A stretch of 33,515 nucleotides of DNA, taken from contig JAQWNC010000015.1 of the NCBI GenBank assembly GCA_029246505.1, positions 211,662-245,176 of the forward strand, given 5' to 3'. Positions 17,684 through 26,426 of this stretch are shown here, piece after piece (the first letter of the stretch is position 1; every line of letters begins with the position of its first letter). The translations under genes were made by a program, and so were the position numbers. The notes beneath the pieces are model-generated. The model worked only from the letters and a program-made list of their open reading frames with translations, had not been told where the DNA came from and searched no databases. This stretch comes from Arenicellaceae bacterium (GTDB taxonomy: Bacteria > Pseudomonadota > Gammaproteobacteria > Arenicellales > Arenicellaceae).

Positions 17684-18045
17684 ATGAATACTGTGTTTGA
17701 AAATATGACTGACTTTTTTTACGCACCCTGTGGTTTCGCACCCAGCCGCGCTCGCTGAGGTCGGGTAAACGGTTGATCGATGATCAGGTTATCGATCATT
17801 CTCATAAACCAGTGTTTTATACCGTGTTTGCAGTTGGAGCGATTTGCCGATTTCGGAGATTTGGGCCGTCAAGTGTGGATTATGAAATGATGGGTTGGGT
17901 CGAAGACCCTGAGTTTCGTGAGCAGGCCGTGCATTTTTTGAACCGAGAAGTTTATTTAGCGTTCGAAAAATCAGGAATAGAAATACCCTACTCCAAACAA
18001 CATCTATATATTAAATCTTTGCCTGATCAGGAGCGAATCGCGTAG
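17684..18045 (+). pseudogene. Internally deleted MscS-type mechanosensitive channel remnant
   Basis: The last ~65 codons before the TAG at 18043-18045 read FRRFGPSSVDYEMMGWVEDP, then FLNREVYLAFEKSGIEIPYSKQH, the C-terminal cytoplasmic domain of MscS-family channels. A likely original start is the ATG at 17684, with AAGGG upstream, encoding MNTVFENMTDFF. There a run of seven T shifts the frame; reading past it gives THPVVSHPAALAEVG, then a TAA. The membrane domain and pore helix, at least 150 residues, are missing between about 17763 and 17800. The open frame from the ATG at 17773 alone has no membrane helix and cannot be a channel. The N-terminal assignment is inference; the C-terminal similarity is clear. 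Confidence 0.65.
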
Positions 18046-18075
18046 GGGTGATGGTTTATCTACCTATCGCAAAAT

Positions 18076-18333
18076 TTATTCTGCAGGTAATTCACAATTC
18101 CAGAAGCCTCCTTGGAGAATCCATCTTCCACCTTGGTTCAAAATTGTTGCTTCCGGGCCATTACTAGACCATCGCGCGATTATTTCACTGCCCTCCGGGC
18201 AGCTACGTTCAGAATACAGTATGCAATATTTGTAGCCGACCTGATTGAAGCGAAAAGATCTAGGTTTATTAACAAGGCATCGCAGCCGGCATCGTTTTGA
18301 CCGCGCACTGAAATTCGCTCCTGTTGGCTACGT
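18076..18333 (-). pseudogene. Unidentified minus-strand coding remnant, Cys/Trp-rich
   Basis: On the minus strand, a frame that ends with TAA at 18076-18078 reads, in order, NQVGYKYCILYSERSCPEGS, ARWSSNGPEA and NQGGRWILQGGFWNCELPAE. The composition (Gly, Trp, Cys, Asn) looks like the end of a secreted or surface protein. A TAG closes this frame upstream, but an adjacent frame carries INVANRSEFQCAVK and AAMPC directly before it, suggesting one frameshift. A further stop lies just upstream (in ITK-stop-INVANR). I do not recognise the family. It lies between the mscS remnant and DUF2782. Confidence 0.4.
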
Positions 18334-18450
18334 TTATTTATTTGGTAATAGCGTATCGATGGATCCATAGCTGCATTAAGCAATGGTTGGTATTAGTGTA
18401 CCTAGAAGTGAAAATTGTCGTACCACGGGTATATAATTAAATTTTTCGGT

Positions 18451-18843
18451 TCAAAAAGAGCCGATTTTCCATTTTGGTATATTTGCGTTGCTTGTATCTA
18501 GACCTTCTTCAAACCTTTGGATTTTCCCATCCTTATTTTCATCTACAATATATTGGTCAGCACCTACACGAGGTGAAACCTTAACTTCATAGCGATGTCC
18601 TTCGCGTCGGTAACTTGTTTCTATAGGGTCTACCTCTTCGGTTACCACAGTTTCGTTTGTAGTTGATTTTTCGGGGACCTCTACAGTATCTATTATTTTT
18701 GTCGGTTCACCACGAGTGTTTTCGCCAAGGGAAGGTGGTGCTGGAATTTCTTGGGCTATGAGGGAGCTGCCAACACCGGGGATTACATAGACGAGCACAA
18801 TAGTGAATATAATCAGGGCAACTGAACGGGTAACATATTTCAT
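18451..18843 (-). CDS. DUF2782 family secreted protein
   Basis: The product (about 130 residues from the ATG at 18843) has a signal sequence (KYVTRSVALIIFTIVLVYVI), a low-complexity Pro/Glu/Thr linker (about 35-80), and a C-terminal DUF2782-like domain: RREGHRYEVKVSPRVGADQY, then IVDENKDGKI and IPKWKIGSF. The frame opens upstream to 18879, but the ATG at 18843 starts directly at the signal peptide and has AAGAG nine bases before it. In Pseudomonas and relatives a DUF2782 gene lies next to polA, and here too it is divergent from polA. Function is unknown. Confidence 0.85.
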   Translation of the reverse strand: MKYVTRSVALIIFTIVLVYVIPGVGSSLIAQEIPAPPSLGENTRGEPTKIIDTVEVPEKSTTNETVVTEEVDPIETSYRREGHRYEVKVSPRVGADQYIVDENKDGKIQRFEEGLDTSNANIPKWKIGSF

Positions 18844-18977
18844 AGCTAAGCTCTTGGTTAGGTTAATCTCTATCAACATTGTTAATTAATTTTTTGGCTA
18901 AGTACAGTTACCGCTGCGCAAGCACTCTATTTATATTGGTTGGTGCTTGTTTGATCCGCAGCCAGTAGAATGCCCAT

Positions 18978-21689
18978 ATGCCACAAAAACAACTTATTCT
19001 AATCGACGGCTCGTCGTATCTTTTCCGCGCATTCTTTCAACCTGCGCTTAAGCGTTTTTTTACTGAACAGGGACAGCCTACAGGGGCTGTATTTGGCGTT
19101 GTGAATATGCTGAAAAGTTTGTTGGCTGAATATCAGCCTGACTATGTCGGTGTTGTTTTCGATGCTAAAGGTAAAAATTTTCGGCATGAACTGTATGAGC
19201 AATATAAAGCTAATCGTCCACCAATGCCGGATGAGTTGCGCAGTCAAATTGACTATGTGCATAAGGTTATTAAGGCTTTGGGTTTACCATTAATTTCAGT
19301 ACCGGGCGTTGAGGCAGATGATGTATTAGGAACCCTCGCCCGACAGGGCGCGGAGGAAGGGTTGAGTGTTATCGTATCTACAGGGGACAAAGATTTAGCC
19401 CAGATTGTCAACGATAGCGTGGTGCTAATCGATACGATGAAAAATGCTCGCTACGACATTGATGGCGTAGTAGAAAAATACGGTGTTCGACCAGACCAAA
19501 TTATTGACTATTTGGCGCTCATTGGTGATAGTTCTGATAATGTGCCTGGGGTCCCTAAGGTGGGCCCTAAAACTGCTGTTAAGTGGCTTGAACAGTATGA
19601 CTCGCTCGATAGTATAGTTGAACATGCCAATGATATCACTGGCAAAGTGGGCGAGAATTTACGTGAGTTTTTACCAGAGTTACCACTGTCAAAAGATTTG
19701 GTAACGATTCGGTGTGAGCTAGGTCTTGATTTTGGCTTGGATGATTTAGTCCCCGAGGAACAGGATATACAAGGGTTAGCAGATTTATATAATGAATTGG
19801 ATTTCAAAAAATGGAGATCAGAACTAAATCTTGGCAGCGTATCTGAGTCAATATCCGATAAGATAGTAGAGTCCGAACTCCCAACCGAATATGACATAGT
19901 TCTTGATAAGGAATCATTCGGCATATGGTTGAAGCGGCTTAAGGAGGCGGAGCTATTCGCATTTGATACCGAGACGACCTCTTTAAACTTTATGTCTGCC
20001 GAGTTGGTGGGAGTATCGTTTTCGGTGGAGACCGGCAGTGCCGCTTATGTGCCGGTTGCGCACAGTTATATGGGTGCACCAGCGCAACTTAGCCGAGATT
20101 ATGTTTTAGAACAATTAAAGCCGCTGTTAGAGGATAAGTCGGCGTTAAAAGTTGGTCAAAATCTGAAGTACGATAGCTCGATACTAGCTAACTACGATAT
20201 CGAACTTGCGGGAATAGCGTATGACACCATGCTGGAGTCGTATTTGTTGAATAGTGTGGCGAACCGACATGATATGGATACCTTGGCAATGCGTCATTTG
20301 GGTATAAAAACCACAAAATTCGAAGAAGTTGCTGGTAAAGGTAAATCTCAGATTACCTTCGATCAAGTATCACTGGATCAGGCAGGGCCTTACGCAGCGG
20401 AAGATGCAGATATAACATTGCGACTTCATCACTCGATAATGCCGAAGCTGGCAGAGCATAAAAATCAAGCAAAGTTGTTTCATACGCTGGAAATACCTTT
20501 ACTGTCGGTGCTATCCAAAATGGAGAGAAATGGCGTTTATATCGATAGTGGGATGCTGCTATTGCAAAGCCAACAACTAGCGGCACGCATGCAGGAACTA
20601 GAATTACTTGCCCATCAAGCAGCGGGTGGCGATTTCAATCTATCTTCGCCAAAGCAAATACAAGAAATACTGTTTAAGCAGTTGAAGCTCCCGGTAATTC
20701 GCAAAACGCCAAAAGGGCAGCCGTCAACTGCGGAGGATGTGCTACAGGAGCTAGCGGAAGAGCACGATCTACCCAGAATAATTGTTGAGCATCGTGGTTT
20801 AGGGAAACTTAAATCTACTTATACCGACAAGTTGCCAATGTTGGTTAACCTGAAGACAAATCGGGTTCATACATCCTATCAGCAGGCGGTGACAGCAACC
20901 GGACGTTTATCATCGACCGACCCAAATCTTCAAAATATACCAATCCGTACAGTAGAGGGGCGTCGAATTCGCGAAGCTTTTATCCCTGAACCAGGGAATA
21001 TATTGGTAGCAGCGGATTACTCGCAGGTAGAATTGAGGATTATGGCTCATTTGTCTGGTGATACCACACTGGTCAAAGCATTTAGAAATAGGGCCGATAT
21101 ACATAGCGCCACCGCGGCAGAAGTTTTTGACTGCCCATTGTTAGAAGTAACCTCTGATCAGCGTCGCAGTGCGAAAGCCATTAACTTTGGGTTGATATAT
21201 GGAATGTCTGCGTTCGGCTTGGCAAAGCAGCTTGGTGTTCATCGTGGCGAAGCACAAGACTATATTAACGTCTATTTTGAACGATACCCTGGAGTCAAAG
21301 AGTATATGGATAGTACTCGAGTGAAAGCGCGTGAAAGCGGTTATGTTGAAACGGTCTACGGTCGAAGGTTGTATTTGCCAGATATAAAGGCGAGTAACGG
21401 CGCGCGGCGACAATATGCTGAACGCACAGCTATTAATGCTCCAATGCAAGGCACCGCAGCCGATTTGATTAAAATGGCGATGCTTGCTGTTGATAAATGG
21501 ACCACATCAGAGGCTCCTGAGGTAAAAATGATTATGCAGGTTCATGACGAGCTAGTATTCGAGCTGCCTGAGAATCAGCAAGCAGAGGTTATTGAGAAAG
21601 TATGTGGAATTATGGCGGGCGTAGGGACATTGTCTGTGCCACTGATAGTCGAAGCTGGCGCTGGTGCAAATTGGGCTTTGGCTCATTAG
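18978..21689 (+). CDS. polA: DNA polymerase I
   Basis: The 903-residue product has all three domains. The N-terminal 5'-3' exonuclease (1 to about 290) has LIDGSSYLFRAF and GVEADDVLGTLA. The 3'-5' proofreading domain appears active, with Asp330 and Glu332 in FAFDTETTSLNF and AAEDADITLRLH. The polymerase domain holds motif A AADYSQVELRI (Asp680), the O-helix RRSAKAINFGLIYGMSAFG, and motif C MQVHDELVFE (Asp857). Length is normal. The enzyme fills gaps and removes RNA primers in replication and repair. It is divergent from DUF2782 across 134 bases. Confidence 0.98.
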   Translation: MPQKQLILIDGSSYLFRAFFQPALKRFFTEQGQPTGAVFGVVNMLKSLLAEYQPDYVGVVFDAKGKNFRHELYEQYKANRPPMPDELRSQIDYVHKVIKALGLPLISVPGVEADDVLGTLARQGAEEGLSVIVSTGDKDLAQIVNDSVVLIDTMKNARYDIDGVVEKYGVRPDQIIDYLALIGDSSDNVPGVPKVGPKTAVKWLEQYDSLDSIVEHANDITGKVGENLREFLPELPLSKDLVTIRCELGLDFGLDDLVPEEQDIQGLADLYNELDFKKWRSELNLGSVSESISDKIVESELPTEYDIVLDKESFGIWLKRLKEAELFAFDTETTSLNFMSAELVGVSFSVETGSAAYVPVAHSYMGAPAQLSRDYVLEQLKPLLEDKSALKVGQNLKYDSSILANYDIELAGIAYDTMLESYLLNSVANRHDMDTLAMRHLGIKTTKFEEVAGKGKSQITFDQVSLDQAGPYAAEDADITLRLHHSIMPKLAEHKNQAKLFHTLEIPLLSVLSKMERNGVYIDSGMLLLQSQQLAARMQELELLAHQAAGGDFNLSSPKQIQEILFKQLKLPVIRKTPKGQPSTAEDVLQELAEEHDLPRIIVEHRGLGKLKSTYTDKLPMLVNLKTNRVHTSYQQAVTATGRLSSTDPNLQNIPIRTVEGRRIREAFIPEPGNILVAADYSQVELRIMAHLSGDTTLVKAFRNRADIHSATAAEVFDCPLLEVTSDQRRSAKAINFGLIYGMSAFGLAKQLGVHRGEAQDYINVYFERYPGVKEYMDSTRVKARESGYVETVYGRRLYLPDIKASNGARRQYAERTAINAPMQGTAADLIKMAMLAVDKWTTSEAPEVKMIMQVHDELVFELPENQQAEVIEKVCGIMAGVGTLSVPLIVEAGAGANWALAH

Positions 21690-21845
21690 CGCATGTTAAT
21701 TATAATAAATCGAAACCGGCACAAACGTTTGGATAACGCGGGCTATTTAAATGCTCTACAATATCTTGATCAAGTTTTTTATAATTAGCGATATGGTCGG
21801 ATTGAGTTTGTAAATCCTATTAATTTAATCGTATGTGATATTTTT

Positions 21846-22814
21846 GTGATTCGATATATTTTTGTTTTTATAATTTTTAATCTTTCAATTTCGTTGGTTT
21901 GGGCTACCGATGTTATTGAGGTTCGGCGACTCATTTCTGCGGGAGAATATACGCAAGCGCTGCAGGCGCTGGGTACTCTCGATAAAAGTATCAGCGGGCA
22001 AACTAGTCGAGCGAAATTGGAGTTTATCCGCGCTCAAGCCCTGTCCTTAAGTGGTGCGACGGACGAAGCGATTGATATTTATCAAAATTTGGCTCAGAAG
22101 TTCCCCGCTAATCCGGAATCCTATTTAAATTTGTCTGCCTTGTACGCGAACCGAGGTGATCTTGAGCTTGCCCGAGAGTGGGCGATTAGAGGTTTACGTT
22201 CGCAAGACAATTACAAGAAACTGTATGACAATCTGACAACTATTCATGGCGTTTTAGCGGCTAACGCTTATCGAGTGGCGCTTAGTGATTTATCGAGTGT
22301 AAATGTTCCGGCGTTAGCTATTAGCAATGAAATTGAGTTTCAGGAGCCGTCGTCAGTTGAAGTTGGCCCTGAAGTACCAGTTGAAACAGACTCTTTAACT
22401 GAAACAGCCGCTAATACCGAAGCAGGAGCTCAAGTTCAGGTAGTGAGTCAAGCTAAGGAGAACACTCTTTCAGAACGCACAGAATATGTAGAGATCAGGG
22501 CATTTGTTTTATCCTGGGCAGAGGGTTGGGCCAAACAAGACGTGGAGAGATATATTTCCAATTACACGGAGACATACGCTCCGGCGGGATTAACGCATAC
22601 TGAGTGGGTGGAGCAGCGTCGGGTAAGACTGACCAATAAAAGTTTTATCAAAGTTGCAGTGGAACAAGTGAATATCACTAATGTAGGTGATGTTTGGCAG
22701 GTGGAATTTTGGCAAATGTATGAATCTGATTCTATTGAAGACACGATCAGCAAGCGACTCAGTTTAGAAAAAGTGCTTGATAGCTGGTTAATCTCGGCTG
22801 AAGAGGTGCTTTGA
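21846..22814 (+). CDS. Secreted TPR protein with C-terminal NTF2-like domain
   Basis: The 322-residue product has a signal peptide (1-20, cleaved after VWA), TPR-like helical repeats (about 23-140; QALSLSGATDEAIDIYQNLAQKFPANP is a clear unit), a Pro/Glu/Thr/Ala linker (about 160-210), and a C-terminal domain (about 215-322) of NTF2/SnoaL type: SWAEGWAKQDVERYISNYTE and VWQVEFWQMYESD. The same kind of domain ends the next protein. The start is a GTG at 21846 just before the signal peptide; the nearby ATG at 21833 is out of frame. The downstream L,D-transpeptidase gene begins four bases after the stop, so the two are an operon. A role as partner or regulator of the transpeptidase is inference. 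Confidence 0.8.
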   Translation: MIRYIFVFIIFNLSISLVWATDVIEVRRLISAGEYTQALQALGTLDKSISGQTSRAKLEFIRAQALSLSGATDEAIDIYQNLAQKFPANPESYLNLSALYANRGDLELAREWAIRGLRSQDNYKKLYDNLTTIHGVLAANAYRVALSDLSSVNVPALAISNEIEFQEPSSVEVGPEVPVETDSLTETAANTEAGAQVQVVSQAKENTLSERTEYVEIRAFVLSWAEGWAKQDVERYISNYTETYAPAGLTHTEWVEQRRVRLTNKSFIKVAVEQVNITNVGDVWQVEFWQMYESDSIEDTISKRLSLEKVLDSWLISAEEVL

Positions 22815-22817
22815 GAT

Positions 22818-24005
22818 ATGCGCGCTGGTTGGCAACTTTGTGCGGCTTTCCCCGTATTTGCTTTTGTTTCAATAGTATCGGCGCTTGATCGCAGCCCGGA
22901 TCCTTACGAAGCTAGACTGCTAAGCGTATTGTCAGCAATTCAATCTGCTGAGCTTGAGCTTGCGCACGAACTTGCGATAGATTTAGTCGAAGATTATCCG
23001 ACCAGTCGAATTGGCGCAGCGTTGTTGGGCGATATCTACGCGGGGTTAAGCGCACCATTGGGCGACTTTGGGGCGCAGTTAAAAATTGACGGGCCCGAGC
23101 AGGCACAGGGGTTATATCAAGAGTTGCGGGCGCGTAAAAATTGGACAAATGTTTATTGGGATGAAGATTTAGTGCCAGCCGCTTTGTTAGATATGGGCGA
23201 TGCACCTTATGTCATGTTGGGCGATATGGAACATAGTCGTTTGTATGTTTTTCGAAATGAGGATGGCTATCCTAAACTGGCTGCTCACTACTATATGACA
23301 ATAGGCCTGAAAGGAATGGGCAAACAAGTTGAAGGAGATCGGCGCACGCCAGTAGGCGTTTATCATGTAACTCACTTTATTGATGATAAAGAGCTTCCAG
23401 ATCTTTATGGGTCAGGGGCCTATCCGATAGATTATCCAAATGTGTTTGATAAAGGGCTTAAACGTACTGGTTACGGAATCTGGTTGCACGGTACACCATC
23501 TGATCAGTATAACCGTGTGCCATATGCCAGCGACGGATGTTTTGTTGTTAGTAACCGGGACTTTGAAGACCTCGTGCAATACATTGAACCTAATGCCGGC
23601 ACGCCTGTGGTGCTTAGTGGCGAGGTCGAGGGGGTCTCTAAAAAACAGCTAGCGGAAACAAGAGATAGTTTTATGAATGCTTTTCGAGACTGGGAACTGG
23701 CTTGGGAGTCACTCGATGTTGAACGTTATCAAGAAATTTACGATGCTGGAAAATTTGGGTTTTCGTCTGATGCTTTTTCAAAATGGTTGGTTGGTAAGCA
23801 GCGCGTTATGCGTGCCGCTAAATTTATTCGTTTAGATACGACCGTTACTGGTTTGTTTGTCTACCCTGGAGAGAAAGATACCGTTTTGGTTAAGTATGTC
23901 CAGAAATTCGAAAGCGATACCTTTAAGGATGTCAGCCACAAACAGATGTACTGGCAACGTGATAATGCGGGTAAATGGCGAATTATTTACGAAGGTGATG
24001 CTTAA
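22818..24005 (+). CDS. L,D-transpeptidase (YkuD domain) with C-terminal NTF2-like domain
   Basis: The 395-residue product has a signal peptide (about 1-22), an alpha-helical N-terminal region, a YkuD catalytic domain (about 130-268) and an NTF2-like tail (about 285-394). The active site motif is intact: His224 (IWLHGTP) and the nucleophile Cys241 (SDGCFVV). YkuD enzymes make 3-3 peptidoglycan cross-links or attach proteins to the wall; members of this YafK/ErfK-like layout can also trim. The tail (WELAWESLDVERYQEIYDA) matches the end of the upstream TPR protein. The ATG is four bases after the previous stop. Its own stop TAA (24003-24005) overlaps the end of the convergent pilin remnant. Confidence 0.93.
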   Translation: MRAGWQLCAAFPVFAFVSIVSALDRSPDPYEARLLSVLSAIQSAELELAHELAIDLVEDYPTSRIGAALLGDIYAGLSAPLGDFGAQLKIDGPEQAQGLYQELRARKNWTNVYWDEDLVPAALLDMGDAPYVMLGDMEHSRLYVFRNEDGYPKLAAHYYMTIGLKGMGKQVEGDRRTPVGVYHVTHFIDDKELPDLYGSGAYPIDYPNVFDKGLKRTGYGIWLHGTPSDQYNRVPYASDGCFVVSNRDFEDLVQYIEPNAGTPVVLSGEVEGVSKKQLAETRDSFMNAFRDWELAWESLDVERYQEIYDAGKFGFSSDAFSKWLVGKQRVMRAAKFIRLDTTVTGLFVYPGEKDTVLVKYVQKFESDTFKDVSHKQMYWQRDNAGKWRIIYEGDA

Positions 24006-24481
24006 CGACACTGTCCCGGCAGGCTATCAGGGGGTGTCAGTTAAGATCTCTCCTGCGACATTCATCCCGGCGGGGATCTCATCTTGACCACAGACCCTGG
24101 AAATTGGCTAGTCTGGTGAATCGTAAACATATAAAGGCCTGGCCGAGAATATTTTGCCGACCAGCGAAGGATGAACCTTATTGCCCAGTGTTAGGTGTTT
24201 CGCCCCTTCTGATATTTTCGCTTGTTTGAGGTATTTTCCAATAATTCGCTCTGGCTCGGGAAGGCCCGCGGCTTCATTGTCAGCGGGAAATTGTTCGTCT
24301 ATTGCATAAAGTGTAGCAAATTCATCTTGGTAGGTGCTCAGTAGGGCAAGGAATTTCAAGACCTAAATTTGGGGAACCTCGCCAGTATAGCGACTACTCC
24401 AACCACCGCCATCAGTTCTAATAATGTAAAGCCGCGATAAGTGCGTAGCTCTTTAGGAGTCTGTGATGTAGTTCTAATCAA
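24002..24481 (-). pseudogene. Broken type IV pilin gene
   Basis: Read on the minus strand from a TTG at 24481, a prepilin leader with a basic end (TPKELRTYR) is followed by GFTLLELMAVVGVVAILA, the classic peptidase site and N-terminal helix of type IV pilins with Glu5. The frame is lost at about 24360-24385. A second frame reads LLSTYQDEFATLYAIDEQFP and HLTLGNKVHPSLVGKI to a TAG next to the DSPD codons, then VCGQDEIPAGMNVAGEILTD. A third frame restores TPPDSLPGQCR and a stop at 24002-24004, giving the two C-terminal cysteines of the pilin loop. Damage is at least two frameshifts and one nonsense codon. The intact product would be about 160 residues. The TTG overlaps the TGA of the upstream M14 peptidase gene, so the two were translationally coupled. 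Confidence 0.88.
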
Positions 24482-25452
24482 TTATTTACAAAAGCCTCAC
24501 TGTTAGAGAAACTATCTAGCCAATTTTGTAAGTCAGTCCACATATGTTGGGTGTCGGGGGTATCCGGGATTTCATAGGAATGTTTTAGTTCGATGGTAAT
24601 AACCGGTACGTTGCGCGTCATACCAGCATAGTTTCCTAAAGACCCAGGAAAAGTTCCCAATAGGTATAGATTAAGAGGCCCGAGCGTTCTAGGTGCCATA
24701 GATAAGTCCTTTGAGTCAAAGTCAAAAATGCCCAATGGTGCGTGAACGGAAATTATTGCATCAGGTTTAAACTCTTCAATTTGTTGCATAAGCCATTGTG
24801 TCTCAGGCTCACTTGCTGGCTCGACTCCCGGGAAGTAGCGTTGATTGCTGCCTTTCCCTACCCAATATTTATAAGCTTGGGTAAACCAATTCGGGGTGGG
24901 TAGATTACGATTTAAATCAATTCCATTAGCATTGGTTCGGGTCGCCCGGGCGCTTAGTGTTCCGTCTGGATTTGCTGCCGGTAACACTCGCCAAAGTGTT
25001 TTTGGTGATGGTGAATTGTTTAGTTGGGTGAGCCAATTGAATACCAATTTAACGGAAGACAGTTCGTCACCATGTTGCCCGCCTACCAACATGATCCGTC
25101 GGTTATCGGGTGTTTCGAATATTGGTTTTACTTCAGTAGATAATAGCGGACGGCCTTCAGTGGAGGTGAGTTTCGATGGCAATAGCCCATTACTAGTGCA
25201 GGCCTCTACCTTTAAGCCATTAAGTTTTTCCGCGAGGTCTTGGCAGAAACGATTAATTTGTATGCGTTCAGTAGGCATTAACTGCTGATAGGTGTTTTCA
25301 GACTTTTCAATTGTTAGGGGGTTAGCGAATTCCATGTCGCCTAATAATTGGTCTATGGGCTCTTCTAGCGCACTAATGCCGGCACTTGTGCAGGCAATTA
25401 GTGTAAAAATCCAAGTTTGATAGTATTTTGTGATTTTACTACTGTTAATCAC
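24478..25452 (-). CDS. M14-family zinc peptidase, MpaA-like, exported
   Basis: The 324-residue product has an N-terminal signal sequence and an M14 carboxypeptidase fold. Zinc ligands are His127 and Glu130 (GGQHGDE) and His237 (SVHAP). NGIDLNRN (about 176-183) is the substrate-carboxylate site, and Glu288 (TIELKHS) is the catalytic Glu. MpaA-type members cut the gamma-D-Glu-mDAP bond of murein peptides; here the signal sequence points to the envelope. The signal region ends TLIAC with Cys21, a possible lipobox, so it may be a lipoprotein, although cleavage after ISA is also possible. The start is a GTG at 25452. The stop overlaps the pilin start. Assignment to murein peptides is by family, not proven here. 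Confidence 0.85.
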   Translation of the reverse strand: MINSSKITKYYQTWIFTLIACTSAGISALEEPIDQLLGDMEFANPLTIEKSENTYQQLMPTERIQINRFCQDLAEKLNGLKVEACTSNGLLPSKLTSTEGRPLLSTEVKPIFETPDNRRIMLVGGQHGDELSSVKLVFNWLTQLNNSPSPKTLWRVLPAANPDGTLSARATRTNANGIDLNRNLPTPNWFTQAYKYWVGKGSNQRYFPGVEPASEPETQWLMQQIEEFKPDAIISVHAPLGIFDFDSKDLSMAPRTLGPLNLYLLGTFPGSLGNYAGMTRNVPVITIELKHSYEIPDTPDTQHMWTDLQNWLDSFSNSEAFVNN

Positions 25453-25617
25453 GCTTGCTTGATTGTTTCAAAGAGATAGTGAACGCAATCCTATCAAGCA
25501 TTGTTGGGCTATTCAAAAAAATTTGAAGAAATAGCGGGTGGTGAATCGTCCATAAGGTTTAAATTTAACTGTGCGTAACAAACACAAATGGTATTTACAG
25601 GAGCATTTTGCGGTTTC

Positions 25618-26232
25618 TCATCCAAGCCATTCAGTTATAACTGAGCGAATTGTGTCGAGGCCGCTACCATCTAGTGAAGAGAAAAGTTGTGCCGAAAAGT
25701 TTTCCGAATTATTCACGATGGTATTGTTAACCGTGAACAAACTTTGTGTAGCTTTATTGCGGCTAAGCTTGTCACTTTTGGTAATTAATAAATGAGTACG
25801 AATGGCATTGTCTTTGCACCGGGCGATCATCTGCTGATCCAGCTCAGTAAGCGGGTGCCGGGAGTCCATAAGTAAAATCAAACCGGCCAAGCTTTCTCGA
25901 GTGCTTAGGTATTCGAGAATCGATTGCTCCCATTGTTGTCTTACTTTTATAGGTACTTTCGCAAACCCATAGCCTGGCAGATCTACGATTCTCGCTGATT
26001 CTGATAATTCAAAAAAATTTATTTGTTGAGTTCTGCCGGGAGTTTTACTGGTTCTAGCAAGCTTTCGCCTGTTCATAATACGATTGATTGCGCTTGATTT
26101 CCCTACATTTGAACGACCTGCAAACGCTACTTCCGCTCCAACGTCTTCTGGCATGTGTGATTGTTTGGAGGCACCAAGTAAAAAAGTTGGGTTGCATAAA
26201 AGTGCGGGGATGGATGCGTTTGAGTCATTCAT
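25618..26232 (-). CDS. engB: Ribosome biogenesis GTPase YsxC/EngB
   Basis: The 204-residue GTPase carries G1 GRSNVGKS (39-46), G3 DLPGYG (84-89), G4 TKSD (151-154) and the switch stretch SKTPGRTQQINFFEL. Length is normal. YihA/YsxC/EngB is needed for assembly of the large ribosomal subunit. It is divergent from the cytochrome c4 gene, the arrangement seen near polA in Pseudomonas and relatives. The 165 bases between it and the M14 gene show no other feature. Confidence 0.96.
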   Translation of the reverse strand: MNDSNASIPALLCNPTFLLGASKQSHMPEDVGAEVAFAGRSNVGKSSAINRIMNRRKLARTSKTPGRTQQINFFELSESARIVDLPGYGFAKVPIKVRQQWEQSILEYLSTRESLAGLILLMDSRHPLTELDQQMIARCKDNAIRTHLLITKSDKLSRNKATQSLFTVNNTIVNNSENFSAQLFSSLDGSGLDTIRSVITEWLG

Positions 26233-26426
26233 ATTGGGTTTGTGGCTGTTTACGCCGAAAAATTGCTATGGATTTGCCGTAGCTATTGTCGCCTATTTCA
26301 CGACATGATATAAACCGTGCCTCGTTTTAATATCATGTTTTTTTGGTAAAATATTGGTTCAAACCACTTTTCGTTACTGGGTTTTGTAGGTTTAGAGTTG
26401 GTGCGGAATTTATGGAGCATTTATTA

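Noticed and set aside
24108-24359. 83-residue minus-strand protein as a separate gene
   Set aside because: It is the middle frame of the broken pilin, with pilin sequence on both sides in other frames.
26343-26426. Longer cytochrome c4 N-terminus from the TTG at 26343
   Set aside because: It would place a second, basic segment before the real signal peptide; the ribosome binding site fits the ATG at 26427.
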